Below are positions 24,401-33,937 of a stretch of DNA of 42,061 nt, in pieces (the first letter of the stretch is position 1; every line of letters begins with the position of its first letter). This DNA comes from Nitrospirales bacterium (GTDB lineage: Bacteria > Nitrospirota > Nitrospiria > Nitrospirales > UBA8639): assembly GCA_021603905.1 (NCBI GenBank), contig BQIU01000031.1, positions 1 to 42,061 of the forward strand, written 5' to 3'. A program made the translations under genes and the position numbers. The notes beneath the pieces are model-generated. The model made no database searches. It saw nothing but the letters and a program-made list of their open reading frames with translations, and was not told where the DNA came from.

Positions 24401-24713
24401 ATTAGAACAAGACATTGTGCTGATCTATCAGGGGATTCTTGGAGTTGCCGAAATAAGTATTCATGACAACTTTTTTGAGCTTGGGGGAAATTCAATCTCG
24501 GCGTTTCGCGTCATAACAAGTTTACGTTCCCGATTTGGTATTGATGTGCAGGTTATTTCACTGTTCGAATATCCCACGATAGCAAAATTAGTTCAATTTA
24601 TTAGCTCTGATAGTCAGTGTAGAACTTTAAAGGAATCCTCAGATTTGCGAGCGAAGCGGCAACGTGAGGCACGCACCCGTTTTCAACGAATACCAAGGAA
24701 TAAGCCAATATGA
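21453..24713 (+). CDS. Non-ribosomal peptide synthetase module C-A(Thr)-T
   Basis: This 1086-residue enzyme is a complete module. Condensation domain about 1-440 with HHMLLDG (His137-His138, Asp142) and an N-terminal YPLSSLQLGMLSHHL. Adenylation domain about 455-965 with FTSGSTGNPKG, GITETT, YKSGDLAR and NGKLDR. Pocket residues by alignment to GrsA: Asp and Phe from AFDFSVW, then Trp, Asn (LNQTPT), Ile and Gly (IIFGG), Met (VNMYG), Val and His (TTVHV) plus invariant Lys, giving DFWNIGMVHK, the threonine code. Carrier domain about 985-1060 with Ser1014 in FELGGNS. A condensation domain at the very start, with no upstream module, suggests N-capping of threonine by an acyl donor. ATG 21453 is used; a TTG at 21435 is possible. 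Its stop overlaps the next start by four bases. Confidence 0.95.
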   Translation: MKSYPLSSLQLGMLSHHLAHSKSGVDVEQIFCTLNEPLDCLAFERAWQSIVARYSILRTRFEWENRQDPIQIVDSVVKIPFQIHDFQGVQISDHPRAFEEIRRQDRLEGFNLAKGPLLRLSIFCSTDTRFYILWTIHHMLLDGRSIRIVLQEVFKVYESFLEQRYELDVPEPRPFADFIQWLGDQTFINSETFWRNNLNGFATPTPIPLAGPSLHQQPRVYKSTEEQVLSLEVTSSLEHFSHIHHITLNTLIQGAWAILLSRYSGEDDVVFGVTRACRKSSLLEADGMVGLFINSLPFRVQISPHQLLLPWLKSIRAFNVELREYEHTPLSHIHSWSEVNPGLPLFETLVVFENYDLDTALRSQGGRWLQRKFEYFGQTNFPLTLIVSADRQLLMNVEYDPMRFEKESIQQMLKHMEILLTGMMGNSSGCVLDIPMLTSREQDFLLTRHHSVLKPVVAVDHLHGQFEKQVQETPAAIAVTYEQEHLTYWDLNIRANQLAHYLIEQGVQSGTFVALAIERSLSMLIGILGILKAGGAYVPVDPQNPQERILFILDDVKAPFVLTSKQTEIDFSGIQTQVIRMEDAQGEISECCETNPCVPLTHEDLAYIIFTSGSTGNPKGVMVSHANVSRLFRATQDWFGFNENDVWTLFHSYAFDFSVWEIWGAWLHGGRLVIVPYWVSRSPELFYDLLLRERVTVLNQTPTAFTQLIQVDQSKEKREGPALRFIIFGGEKLEFHLLLPWVDRYGDQHPQLVNMYGITETTVHVTYRPIYAEECRSSSGKSLIGRPLPDLQIHLLDKYRRLVPVGVPGEMYIGGEGVARGYLNQSELTRERFFFNPFSRDSRSYLYKSGDLARCLLNGDIEYLGRSDRQVKIRGFRIELGEIEAALFQIPCVRQAVVLLDDDGVGEKRLVAYLELGDVITPDLGEVNEFLNHRLPGYMVPSLFVVLKEIPLTVNGKLDRHALAQSQGIHLNRRRGRVAPRSQLEQDIVLIYQGILGVAEISIHDNFFELGGNSISAFRVITSLRSRFGIDVQVISLFEYPTIAKLVQFISSDSQCRTLKESSDLRAKRQREARTRFQRIPRNKPI

Positions 24714-27700
24714 GTGAAATTGAAGAATCACACGGTCTTGGTGATATTGCGATAGTGGGTATGACTGGACGATTTCCAGGTGCCCGCAATCTGAAAGAAT
24801 TTTGGGGGAATTTGCTTGCTGGACGAGAAAACATTCACCACTTCACAGACGAAGAGTTAAGAGGTAAAGAGATTGATTATGATGCAATTAGAAATAATCC
24901 TGATTTTGTGAGAGCACGTGGGATATTAGAGGACGTTGATCTCTTTGACGCTGGGTTTTTTGGGTTCACTCCTCGAGATGCATCAATTCTCGACCCGCAA
25001 CAACGGATCTGGCTTGAATGCGCGTGGGAAGCACTTGAAGTCTCTGGTCATGCTCCAGATAAATTTAAGGGGGCGATCGGGGTATTTGCTGGAAGTTATT
25101 TGAACTCCTATTTGTTACACAATCTCTGTGTGGATCGAAACTATATTGAAGGGTTAGTTCGATTTAGAAGCGTTGATGCTTTCCAAACTCTCATCAGTAA
25201 CGATAAAGATTATCTTCCTATGAGAACATCTTACAAATTGAATCTACACGGACCTAGCGTCAATGTGCAAACGGCTTGTTCGACATCATTGGTCGCAGTG
25301 TGTCAGGCCTGTCAAAGTCTTCTTCACTACGAGTCAGATCTTACATTGGCTGGCGGTGTCTGTGTCACCTTTCCGCAAGAACGAGGATATTTTCACCAAG
25401 AAGGTGGGATGCTTTCACCAGACGGATCTTGTCGACCGTTCGATGCAAAGGCGCATGGAACGGTATTTAGTAGTGGGATTGGAGTGGTGGTCCTTCGTCG
25501 GCTAGAAGATGCGCTGGCAGATGGAGATCAAATCGAAGCAGTTATTAAAGGGTTTGCTCTGAATAATGATGGATCGAACAAGGTAAGTTTTGGGGCCCCA
25601 AGTGTGGATGGGCAAGCGGAAGTTATTGCGAGAGCACAAGCGTTAGCAGGTATTCACCCTGAAACCATCTCTTACATTGAGGCACATGGAACTGGAACAC
25701 CGTTAGGAGATCCCATCGAAATTGCTGGTCTGACCAAGGCATTTCGCGCCAAAACCAGAGGCACGCAATTTTGTGGAATCGGTTCGGTCAAGTCTAATAT
25801 TGGGCATCTTGATTCTGCAGCTGGCGTTGCGGGGTTGATAAAGACGGTGCTTGCCTTAAAACATAGAAAACTTCCGCCGAACCTTCACTACCAGAATCCC
25901 AATCCACAAATCGATTTTCCAAAAAGTCCATTTTATGTTGTAGATACGCTTCGGGAATGGAAAGCAGGAAATACTCCGCGCCGTGCCGGTGTGAGTTCAT
26001 TTGGGGTGGGGGGAACTAACGCCCACGTAGTCCTTGAAGAAGCTCCTTCTTCAAGACAATCGAGTCAAACGCGCCCATTCCAATTATTGCTGATTTCTGC
26101 GAAAACTGAAACGGCCTTGGATATTTCTACTAAACGGTTGGCGAGATTTTTGAAAGAAGAGCCTGCTGTGAACCTTGGTGACGTTGCATTTTCCTTGCAA
26201 AATGGAAGGACAGATTTTCAGCATCGACGGTTTCTAGTCTGTGGAGATGCCAAGGAGGGAAGCGATCTGCTGGAAACGGCTCAGGGAAAACACGTTGTTA
26301 CAAGGTCTGTAAGGGGATCGGACCCTTCAATCGTGTTCATGTTTCCTGGCCAAGGAGCTCAACATGTTCATATGGGGCATGATCTCTACAAGCATGAGCC
26401 TGTTTTTCGAGAGAATCTTGATCGATGTACTGAAATTCTCCGTATGCATTTAGATCTTGACTTACGTTCCCTGTTATTCCCTTCAGAAAATACAGTCGAC
26501 GAAGCGACACACTATCTAAAGCAGACAGTGTATACCCAGCCAGCACTATTTGCTATCGAATATGCCTTAGCTCAAGTTTGGTTAAACTGGGGTATAAAAC
26601 CGGAGGCGATGATTGGACATAGTGTTGGAGAGTATGTGGCTGCATGCTTAGCTGGAGTTTTCTCGCTTGAAGATGCCCTTCAATTACTTGCCTGTCGAGC
26701 TAAACTCATGCACGGGCAGCCAGCTGGAGGGATGTTAGCGGTTCGGCTTTCTCAAGAGCAGGTGGAATCCTATCTTGATGAAGAAATTTCTTTAGCAGTA
26801 TTGAATTCTCCAATGTTGTCAGTGTTGTCGGGTCCTACGGAGCGTATCGATGATTTACATGCGCAACTTGAAGAGCGGGGCATTACAGCAAGTCGATTAC
26901 ATACATCGCACGCCTATCACTCGAAGATGATGGATCCAATCGTTGGTCCGTTTGCTGATACGGTCAAGCACATTCGTCGTCACTGCCCAACGATCCCGAT
27001 TATTTCGAGTTTGACGGGAAGTTGGATAACCAATGAACACGTCCAAGATCCGGTCTATTGGGCTCATCAACTTCGTTTTGCTGTTCAGTTCAGTCCTGGA
27101 ATTTTAGAGTTACAGAAACAACCGGGAAGGGTCTTCCTTGAGGTTGGGCCAGGAAAAACTTTGAGTACCTTGGTAATGCAGCACCCAAATCCCCAGGCAA
27201 AGCAAACAGTTATTTCCTCACTCAGTCATGTGAGTGAGCGACAGTCAAATACTCTTAGTATGCTTACGGCGTTGGGTCATTTATGGACAATAGGAGCCGA
27301 AATTGACTGGGGTAACTTCTATGCTGATGAGCAGAGGAATCGACTGACATTACCAACCTACCCCTTTGAGAGAAAGCGTTTCTGGATGGCGCCACCAAGC
27401 CTCCTACCCTCAAGATCTTCCTTGAAAACAGGGACGTTATCTGAAGAAAAGAGTGATGGACCAGTTACGATGGAGCCGGCTCCGATTTCTGATTCCGACG
27501 CACATCCTGATAATCATCTAATCTCGGCTGAATCTCCTGACGTGACACTGGCAAAACGAAAAGTCCATATTCTTGAGACACTCAGGACGATCATGCATGA
27601 ATTATCAGGAATGGAATTTTCACAGAGTGACTGTGAAACCTCCTTTATGGAGTTGGGTTTAGACTCGCTGTTTCTGACGCAAGCCACTGTTCAATTTCAA

Positions 27701-30700
27701 AAAGAATTTGGCATTAAAGTCTCATTTCGACAGTTGTTTGAGGACTTATCGTCACTCGATCTTCTTGCTGACTATCTTGAGGAAAAGCTTCCATCTCATG
27801 CTCTTTCAGATCTCCAAAGGAAAAGTAAGAATACGTTACCTCTTCATGCAGCGCTGCTAGACCGTCAGGTCCAGCAAGTGGAGCATGTCCTGCCAATATC
27901 TACCAATCCTGACTCTCAGAATCGAGACTCCTCAGAATTTGATGTTGATCAACAATTACGACTTATGGCCGATCAACTTGATGTCATGAAACAGGGGCTT
28001 TCCAGCATTCAGAGATCTTTAACTGAATCAACGTCTTCTGGATCTTTAGGCGGAACTGGTCGTACTCAGTCTAAATCAACCTCGCACATGAGATTAACGG
28101 ATGAAATGGTGAGTAGACTACAGCCTAAATCGGACACGGCACGATTCGGGCCGTACAAGCCGATTGAAAGATCAAAGGACGGGACGCTTACGAAACAGCA
28201 AGAACACCATTTGCAAGACCTCATTCAGCGATTGACGACGAAGACGAAAGGCTCAAAAGATTTAACCAAGATGTATCGCACGATTTTAGCCGATCCACGG
28301 TCAGTCGCAGGGTTTCGCGTACTTTGGAAGGAAATGGTTTATCAAATTGCCTCAGAACGATCAGAAGGCGCAAGAATTTGGGACGTGGATGATAATGAAT
28401 ATATTGATATTACGATGGGGTTTGGAGCGAATCTCCTAGGACATTCTCCTGTGTTTGTGAAGGAGGCCATTGCGGAACAATTACAGAAGGGTATTGGTAT
28501 TGGGCCTCAAAGTCCTCTCGCAGGGGAAGTGGCAACGCTTCTACGTGAGATCACAGGTATGGAGCGAATTTCATTTTGTAATACAGGCTCTGAAGCCGTT
28601 ATGGCAGCCTTGCGAATGGCACGCACGATCACAGGACGAACAAAAATTGTGTATTTCACTGGAGACTATCATGGAATGTTTGAAGAAGTCTTATCTCGAG
28701 CACAAGTTCGACGTGGAAATCTTTGCACTGTTCCAGCGGCTCCTGGAATAACACAGGAGGCAGTTGCTAATGCCATCGTTTTAGAATATGGCAGTCCGGA
28801 AACATTAAAAATTCTTGAAGGGTGCATTGATGAAATCGCAGCGATCTTAGTCGAACCCATTCAGAGTCGTCATCCCGAATTGCGACCAAAAGAGTTTCTT
28901 CATTCGATTAGAAAATTAACAGAACAGTCTGGAACTGCCTTAATTTTTGATGAAATTATTACAGGTTTTCGGACACATCCTGCAGGAATTCAGGGGCTGT
29001 TCCAGATTCGGGCCGACCTGGCTACTTATGGAAAAGTCGTCGGTGGGGGAATGCCAATTGGTGTCGTGGCAGGAAGTGCCAAGTTCCTGGATTCGCTCGA
29101 TGGTGGTATGTGGCAATACGGCGATGCTTCCCTGCCAGAGGTCGATGTGACATTTTTTGCCGGAACATTTGTTCGACATCCCCTCGCGCTTGCCTCGGCA
29201 CGGGCTGTGTTGCGTTATCTCAAGACAGAGGGACCAGTACTCCAACAAACTCTGACTCAACGCACGGAAACATTTGCAAATGAGCTCAATCTATTTTTCG
29301 AAGCACATGACGTTCCTATTCGGGTTCAACAGTATAGTTCATGGTTTCGATTTGACGCCCACCCAAGCCTTTCGTACGTGTATTTGCTTTTCTACCACAT
29401 GCTTGAAAAAGGTGTCTATATACGAGAAGCTTCACAAAATTGCTTTTTTTCGACGGCGCATTCCGAAGAAGATATTAAAGTCGTAGCGCAAGTGATTAAG
29501 GATAGTGTTAAAGAGTTACAACATGCAGGGTTCTTTCCTCCACCTCCCGCTACTCCTTCGATCAAGGTTGATGCTGGATCTTCGACTAATGCTACCAGTC
29601 TACAAGGGCCAGCAAACGACTCAAGTGAGAAATCGGTTGCGGTCAGCCACCTACCAGTTATCTATCCAGTGTCTTCTGAAGACACGGCCCAACTCGAACT
29701 TCCTTTAACGCAAGCGCAACAGGAAATTTGGCTTGCCTGTCAAATGGGATCTACGGCCTCTTGTGCATTTAATGAGTCATTTTATTTGCAATTAGCTGGT
29801 TTGCTGGATCTGGAAAAGTTCCACGAGGCTGTTTTGACCGTAGTGAATCGTCATGAAGCCCTTCATTTTTGTTTCTCAGCTCATGAGATGACCCAAAGGA
29901 GACCAAGACCAGGCACTATATCGACAGATGTTCGATTGTATGAGATGTATGAAGTGAACGAGGGTGAGGACGAGGAAGAAATTGTGTGTAGCATCTTGAA
30001 GCGAGAAATGATGGAACCGTTTGATCTCGTTAATGGTCCTCTATTTCGTTGCACCTTATTGAAGGTGGGCTATGAGGCATATGTCTTCATCTTTACGGCT
30101 CACCATCTGGTCTATGACGGCTGGTCTTCAATGATAGTCATAGACGAAATCCGTGCCGTGTATGCATCGATGTGTCAAGGACGTACCCATGAACTTCCTC
30201 GACCTGTACCCTACAGCCAGTTTGTAGCTGCACAATTAGAGAGTGAAAAAAGCCAAGCGATGAATGATTCGCTGGCCTATTGGGTATCACGGCTAAGCAA
30301 TTCTCCTTCGAACCTGACTTTACCGACTGATCGGCCACGTCCAAACACCAGAACATGTTCTGGTGCCACAGCGAATCTAAATTTTTCAGACGATCTTTTC
30401 AAGCGTATTAAGCAATCGGCTCAACGTCAGCGAACAAGTCTGTTTTCCTTAACATTAAGTGCATTTAAGGTTCTCCTCTTTCGACTTTCTGGACAAGATG
30501 ATCTCATCGTGGGAATTCCAACTGCTGGGCAAGCTAGTTTGGAGAATAAGACTCTTGTCGGGCATTGTGTAAACCTTTTGCCTTTGCGTTCTCAGGTACA
30601 TTGTCGTGATAGTTTTAAGAATTTTCTTTCTTCTATTAAATCGACTGTTCTTGATGCCTATGATCACCAAGACTGTACATTTGGACGTATTCTTCAAGAA

Positions 30701-33682
30701 CTGGAATTGCCAAGAAATTCGAGTCGTACTCCCTTGGTTGAAGTGATCTTTAATTTAGAACATGATGGAGCGGAAGAACCGTTTTTTAATTTGGAGACTC
30801 AGGTTAGAGAAACCCCCAAGCATGCCGTGATCTTTGAACTTGCATTCAACCTTCATGAAGATGATAAGGGTCTTTCGCTGGAATGTTTTTATAATTCTGC
30901 CCTTTTCGATGAGGAGACCATCAATCGGTGGATTAAATTTTACACAACAATATTAGAAGGCATTGTTGAAAATCCTGAATCAAGCATCGCACAACTTCCT
31001 CTTTTATCTGAGGAAGAACGTCGACACCTACTCATAGAATGCAATCAAACCGATTACGAATGTGAGTACAAAAGTGGTATTCCACAGCTCTTTGAATCAC
31101 AAGTGCTGAGAACTCCAGATTCGATCGCGGTGGTTTGTGCCCAGCAACATTTGACGTACGAGGAGTTAAACCGTCAGTCCAATCAGGTAGCACATTATCT
31201 GCGAGGTCAAGGCGTTGGTCCTGGTGTGACGGTCGGATTGTGTGTGGAACGATCCGTAGAAATGGTAGTTGCGCTATTGGCCATTCTCAAAGCGGGTGGG
31301 ACATATGTTCCACTCGATCCAAATTATCCATCCGAGCGACTGGCATTTATTCTTGGCGATGCTGCGGTGAGGGTCTTGTTGACGCAAACATCATTGAGAG
31401 CACAACTGCCTAAACTGGATACTCAGACAATATTTTTGGATGAAGAATGGCACGCTATTGCGAGAGAGGCAACCACAAGACTTTCCGACAGTGTCATGAC
31501 TCTAGATCAATTGGCCTACATTATCTATACCTCGGGGTCTACAGGAGTACCTAAGGGAGTGGAAATACCGCATCGTGCGTTGGTGAATTTTTTAGAGTCC
31601 ATGTGTGGGAGTCCTGGATTAACCGCTGCTGACCGACTTCTGGCAGTGACGACCATTTCTTTTGATATTGCAGGGTTAGAAATTTATGGACCATTAGTTG
31701 TTGGGGGGCAAGTGCACCTCGTAAAAACAGATGCTGCGATGGATGGTCAGCGGCTTATCGAATGCCTCCAACGTTCAAATGCCACGGTCATGCAAGCGAC
31801 CCCGGCGACCTGGCAATTGCTGTTAGAGGCCGGATGGCAGGGCAAGTCTGGGTTAAAGATGTTGTGTGGAGGAAGTTCGTTGACACGGGAACTGGCCGAA
31901 CGCTTACTTAAAGGTGGGGGGGAGTTGTGGAATATGTATGGCCCAACGGAAACGACTATCTGGTCGGCGGTGCAGCGCGTGGAATCCGGGACCGGGCCGG
32001 TGCCGATTGGGCGGCCGATCACCAACACACAACTCTATGTGTTGGATCAGTGGCTTCAGCCGGTCCCCGTGGGGGTGATGGGCGAGTTGTACATTGGGGG
32101 GGCTGGGGTCGCGGTAGGCTATCGGGGACAGTCTGAGTTGACGCGAGATCGATTTTTGGCCAATCCGTTTAAAGTTGGGACCCGGTTATACAAGACAGGG
32201 GATTTAGCCAAGTATCGGCCAGATGGCACGGTGGACTGTTTAGGGCGCTTGGATAAGCAGGTGAAATTGCGCGGGTATCGGATTGAATTGGGGGAAATTG
32301 AAGCGGTGTTAACGCGTTGTCCGGTGGTGCAGGAGACGGTGGTGATGTGTCGAGACGAGCAGACAGGGGAGAAAGCTCTGGTCGCGTATGTGGTGAGTAG
32401 GGAAAACGTTGTAGTGAGCGAGCTTCGACGCTTTCTGCAACAGCGGCTGCCGGACTATATGGTGCCGGCAGCGTTTGTCAAGCTAAAGGCTTTCCCCCTG
32501 ACATCTAATGGAAAAATTCATTACCGCATGTTGCCTGATCCTCAGATGACTGATTTTACTCAAGGGACGGTCTATGTGGCGCCACGAGATACCTTAGAAA
32601 CCCAATTGACTCAGATCTGGGAGAATATTTTAGGAAAGCAGCCAATTGGTATTACTGATAATTTTTTTAACTTAGGTGGTGAATCGTTAATGGCTGTGCG
32701 AACGTGTGTGGCGATCGAACACACCCTCAACAAAAAGATTCCTATCCCACAGCTTTTTCGTACTCAAACGATTGAACAGTTAGCCGATGTTATCCGCCAA
32801 GATAGTGCAGAAGAGGAGTGGTCTTGGTTAGTCCCAATTCAAACAAGTGGAGTAAAGCCACCAATTTTCTGCATTTTATTCGGAAATACCTTTAGACCTC
32901 ATTTAGAAGAGTTTCCCGACCAGCCAATGTACATGTTCTTTAATCAAGGTCATGATGGATTACCTGCACGGCATCTTACCGTAGAAAATCTAGCTGCACA
33001 CTATTTGGAAGATATGCAACTGGTTCAACCATCCGGTCCCTATTATTTAGCCGGGTATTCATTTGGTGGACTTGTGGCTTATGAAATGGCGCGACAACTA
33101 CGTCAACAAGGGCACAAGGTGGCGTTCCTCGCACTGGTGGACCCATCGACTCCACGTATCTCCCTGTCACCACCACAATCATGGCGTGCAAGTCTATCGA
33201 AATTTTTAGGTGAAGAACACGGAAATGAACATCTAACGGTGCATCAGCGTTGTGAAATAATTTTCTCGGTATTATCGAGAGCTTCTCGTGGTCTTCAATG
33301 GCGAACCCAGAGACTGATTTCGGTGAATGGGTTCAAGCAATTGATCTGTCTGGCGTATTTTAGATTGGGACGTCCCTTACCGCTTTCGCTTCGACAAATT
33401 TATCGCGATAGCATCGTTGCTCAAGTCACGAAACAGTACATACCTCAGTCCTATGACGGAGAGATTGTGCTTTTTCAAAGTGATACAGCCTTAGAGTCCT
33501 ATTGGAGTAAATTATGCTCAAAAGTCCGTATGGTTTATGAGCTCCCGGTCAGTCACCTTGAAGTCGTGGATGGTCCTTATACAAAAACTCTGTATGGGCA
33601 ATTGATGCAGTCACTTAACGAGGTTCAGAGAGAAGAACGATCGTTGGCTAGTCAACAAACATTAGACGGAGTGGTGAGATAG
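24710..33682 (+). CDS. Hybrid PKS-NRPS megasynthase KS-AT-ACP-AMT-C-A(Gly)-T-TE
   Basis: This 2990-residue assembly line is coupled to the upstream NRPS by an ATGA overlap. Ketosynthase about 10-440: Cys190 (QTACSTS), His326 (EAHGTGTPLGDP), His366 (NIGHLDS). Acyltransferase about 540-850: Ser638 (GHSVGE) and HAYH 734-737, favouring malonyl-CoA. Carrier about 950-1025: Ser986 (LGLDSL). Class III aminotransferase about 1175-1610 with PLP Lys1442 (ATYGKVVGGG). Condensation about 1655-2080 with HHLVYDG (1798-1804). Adenylation about 2115-2625; pocket residues read DILQLGMIWK, one change from the glycine code. Carrier Ser2659 (LGGES). Thioesterase about 2730-2975 with Ser2784 (GYSFGG) and His2949. 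There are no KR, DH, ER or methyltransferase domains. The order resembles microcystin McyE without its methyltransferase. The 3' half of the A domain is noticeably more GC-rich. Confidence 0.95.
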   Translation: MSEIEESHGLGDIAIVGMTGRFPGARNLKEFWGNLLAGRENIHHFTDEELRGKEIDYDAIRNNPDFVRARGILEDVDLFDAGFFGFTPRDASILDPQQRIWLECAWEALEVSGHAPDKFKGAIGVFAGSYLNSYLLHNLCVDRNYIEGLVRFRSVDAFQTLISNDKDYLPMRTSYKLNLHGPSVNVQTACSTSLVAVCQACQSLLHYESDLTLAGGVCVTFPQERGYFHQEGGMLSPDGSCRPFDAKAHGTVFSSGIGVVVLRRLEDALADGDQIEAVIKGFALNNDGSNKVSFGAPSVDGQAEVIARAQALAGIHPETISYIEAHGTGTPLGDPIEIAGLTKAFRAKTRGTQFCGIGSVKSNIGHLDSAAGVAGLIKTVLALKHRKLPPNLHYQNPNPQIDFPKSPFYVVDTLREWKAGNTPRRAGVSSFGVGGTNAHVVLEEAPSSRQSSQTRPFQLLLISAKTETALDISTKRLARFLKEEPAVNLGDVAFSLQNGRTDFQHRRFLVCGDAKEGSDLLETAQGKHVVTRSVRGSDPSIVFMFPGQGAQHVHMGHDLYKHEPVFRENLDRCTEILRMHLDLDLRSLLFPSENTVDEATHYLKQTVYTQPALFAIEYALAQVWLNWGIKPEAMIGHSVGEYVAACLAGVFSLEDALQLLACRAKLMHGQPAGGMLAVRLSQEQVESYLDEEISLAVLNSPMLSVLSGPTERIDDLHAQLEERGITASRLHTSHAYHSKMMDPIVGPFADTVKHIRRHCPTIPIISSLTGSWITNEHVQDPVYWAHQLRFAVQFSPGILELQKQPGRVFLEVGPGKTLSTLVMQHPNPQAKQTVISSLSHVSERQSNTLSMLTALGHLWTIGAEIDWGNFYADEQRNRLTLPTYPFERKRFWMAPPSLLPSRSSLKTGTLSEEKSDGPVTMEPAPISDSDAHPDNHLISAESPDVTLAKRKVHILETLRTIMHELSGMEFSQSDCETSFMELGLDSLFLTQATVQFQKEFGIKVSFRQLFEDLSSLDLLADYLEEKLPSHALSDLQRKSKNTLPLHAALLDRQVQQVEHVLPISTNPDSQNRDSSEFDVDQQLRLMADQLDVMKQGLSSIQRSLTESTSSGSLGGTGRTQSKSTSHMRLTDEMVSRLQPKSDTARFGPYKPIERSKDGTLTKQQEHHLQDLIQRLTTKTKGSKDLTKMYRTILADPRSVAGFRVLWKEMVYQIASERSEGARIWDVDDNEYIDITMGFGANLLGHSPVFVKEAIAEQLQKGIGIGPQSPLAGEVATLLREITGMERISFCNTGSEAVMAALRMARTITGRTKIVYFTGDYHGMFEEVLSRAQVRRGNLCTVPAAPGITQEAVANAIVLEYGSPETLKILEGCIDEIAAILVEPIQSRHPELRPKEFLHSIRKLTEQSGTALIFDEIITGFRTHPAGIQGLFQIRADLATYGKVVGGGMPIGVVAGSAKFLDSLDGGMWQYGDASLPEVDVTFFAGTFVRHPLALASARAVLRYLKTEGPVLQQTLTQRTETFANELNLFFEAHDVPIRVQQYSSWFRFDAHPSLSYVYLLFYHMLEKGVYIREASQNCFFSTAHSEEDIKVVAQVIKDSVKELQHAGFFPPPPATPSIKVDAGSSTNATSLQGPANDSSEKSVAVSHLPVIYPVSSEDTAQLELPLTQAQQEIWLACQMGSTASCAFNESFYLQLAGLLDLEKFHEAVLTVVNRHEALHFCFSAHEMTQRRPRPGTISTDVRLYEMYEVNEGEDEEEIVCSILKREMMEPFDLVNGPLFRCTLLKVGYEAYVFIFTAHHLVYDGWSSMIVIDEIRAVYASMCQGRTHELPRPVPYSQFVAAQLESEKSQAMNDSLAYWVSRLSNSPSNLTLPTDRPRPNTRTCSGATANLNFSDDLFKRIKQSAQRQRTSLFSLTLSAFKVLLFRLSGQDDLIVGIPTAGQASLENKTLVGHCVNLLPLRSQVHCRDSFKNFLSSIKSTVLDAYDHQDCTFGRILQELELPRNSSRTPLVEVIFNLEHDGAEEPFFNLETQVRETPKHAVIFELAFNLHEDDKGLSLECFYNSALFDEETINRWIKFYTTILEGIVENPESSIAQLPLLSEEERRHLLIECNQTDYECEYKSGIPQLFESQVLRTPDSIAVVCAQQHLTYEELNRQSNQVAHYLRGQGVGPGVTVGLCVERSVEMVVALLAILKAGGTYVPLDPNYPSERLAFILGDAAVRVLLTQTSLRAQLPKLDTQTIFLDEEWHAIAREATTRLSDSVMTLDQLAYIIYTSGSTGVPKGVEIPHRALVNFLESMCGSPGLTAADRLLAVTTISFDIAGLEIYGPLVVGGQVHLVKTDAAMDGQRLIECLQRSNATVMQATPATWQLLLEAGWQGKSGLKMLCGGSSLTRELAERLLKGGGELWNMYGPTETTIWSAVQRVESGTGPVPIGRPITNTQLYVLDQWLQPVPVGVMGELYIGGAGVAVGYRGQSELTRDRFLANPFKVGTRLYKTGDLAKYRPDGTVDCLGRLDKQVKLRGYRIELGEIEAVLTRCPVVQETVVMCRDEQTGEKALVAYVVSRENVVVSELRRFLQQRLPDYMVPAAFVKLKAFPLTSNGKIHYRMLPDPQMTDFTQGTVYVAPRDTLETQLTQIWENILGKQPIGITDNFFNLGGESLMAVRTCVAIEHTLNKKIPIPQLFRTQTIEQLADVIRQDSAEEEWSWLVPIQTSGVKPPIFCILFGNTFRPHLEEFPDQPMYMFFNQGHDGLPARHLTVENLAAHYLEDMQLVQPSGPYYLAGYSFGGLVAYEMARQLRQQGHKVAFLALVDPSTPRISLSPPQSWRASLSKFLGEEHGNEHLTVHQRCEIIFSVLSRASRGLQWRTQRLISVNGFKQLICLAYFRLGRPLPLSLRQIYRDSIVAQVTKQYIPQSYDGEIVLFQSDTALESYWSKLCSKVRMVYELPVSHLEVVDGPYTKTLYGQLMQSLNEVQREERSLASQQTLDGVVR

Positions 33683-33862
33683 ACCTTCATGTCAAGCCTG
33701 GCAGATTAAGTTCTATATGTAATAGGTGAATAACCCTGGGTGTATGGACGACAGATATGCAGGAGTACTACTGCTAGAGGATAAGAGGCTTGTGAGATAA
33801 GCTGGTGGGTAACGATTTTTGTATGCGGTAGTTTGATATGTATTTGGGGTCTCGAATATTCT

Positions 33863-33886
33863 GGTATATTCCTCATTCGATATACC
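33863..33886. terminator. Weak hairpin between the convergent megasynthase and uvrA genes
   Basis: GGTATAT (33863-33869) pairs with ATATACC (33880-33886). It lies in the 255-base gap between converging genes where termination is expected, but stem GC is low and the T-run short. Confidence 0.35.
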
Positions 33887-33937
33887 GTGGAGTTTTCCCG
33901 ATAGTATGAAGTTTTTTCGATATCACGTACAGCATAC

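Noticed and set aside
25263..25505. Short ORFs inside the megasynthase genes in other frames
   Set aside because: They are shadows of the strongly conserved ketosynthase and other domains and have no start signals.
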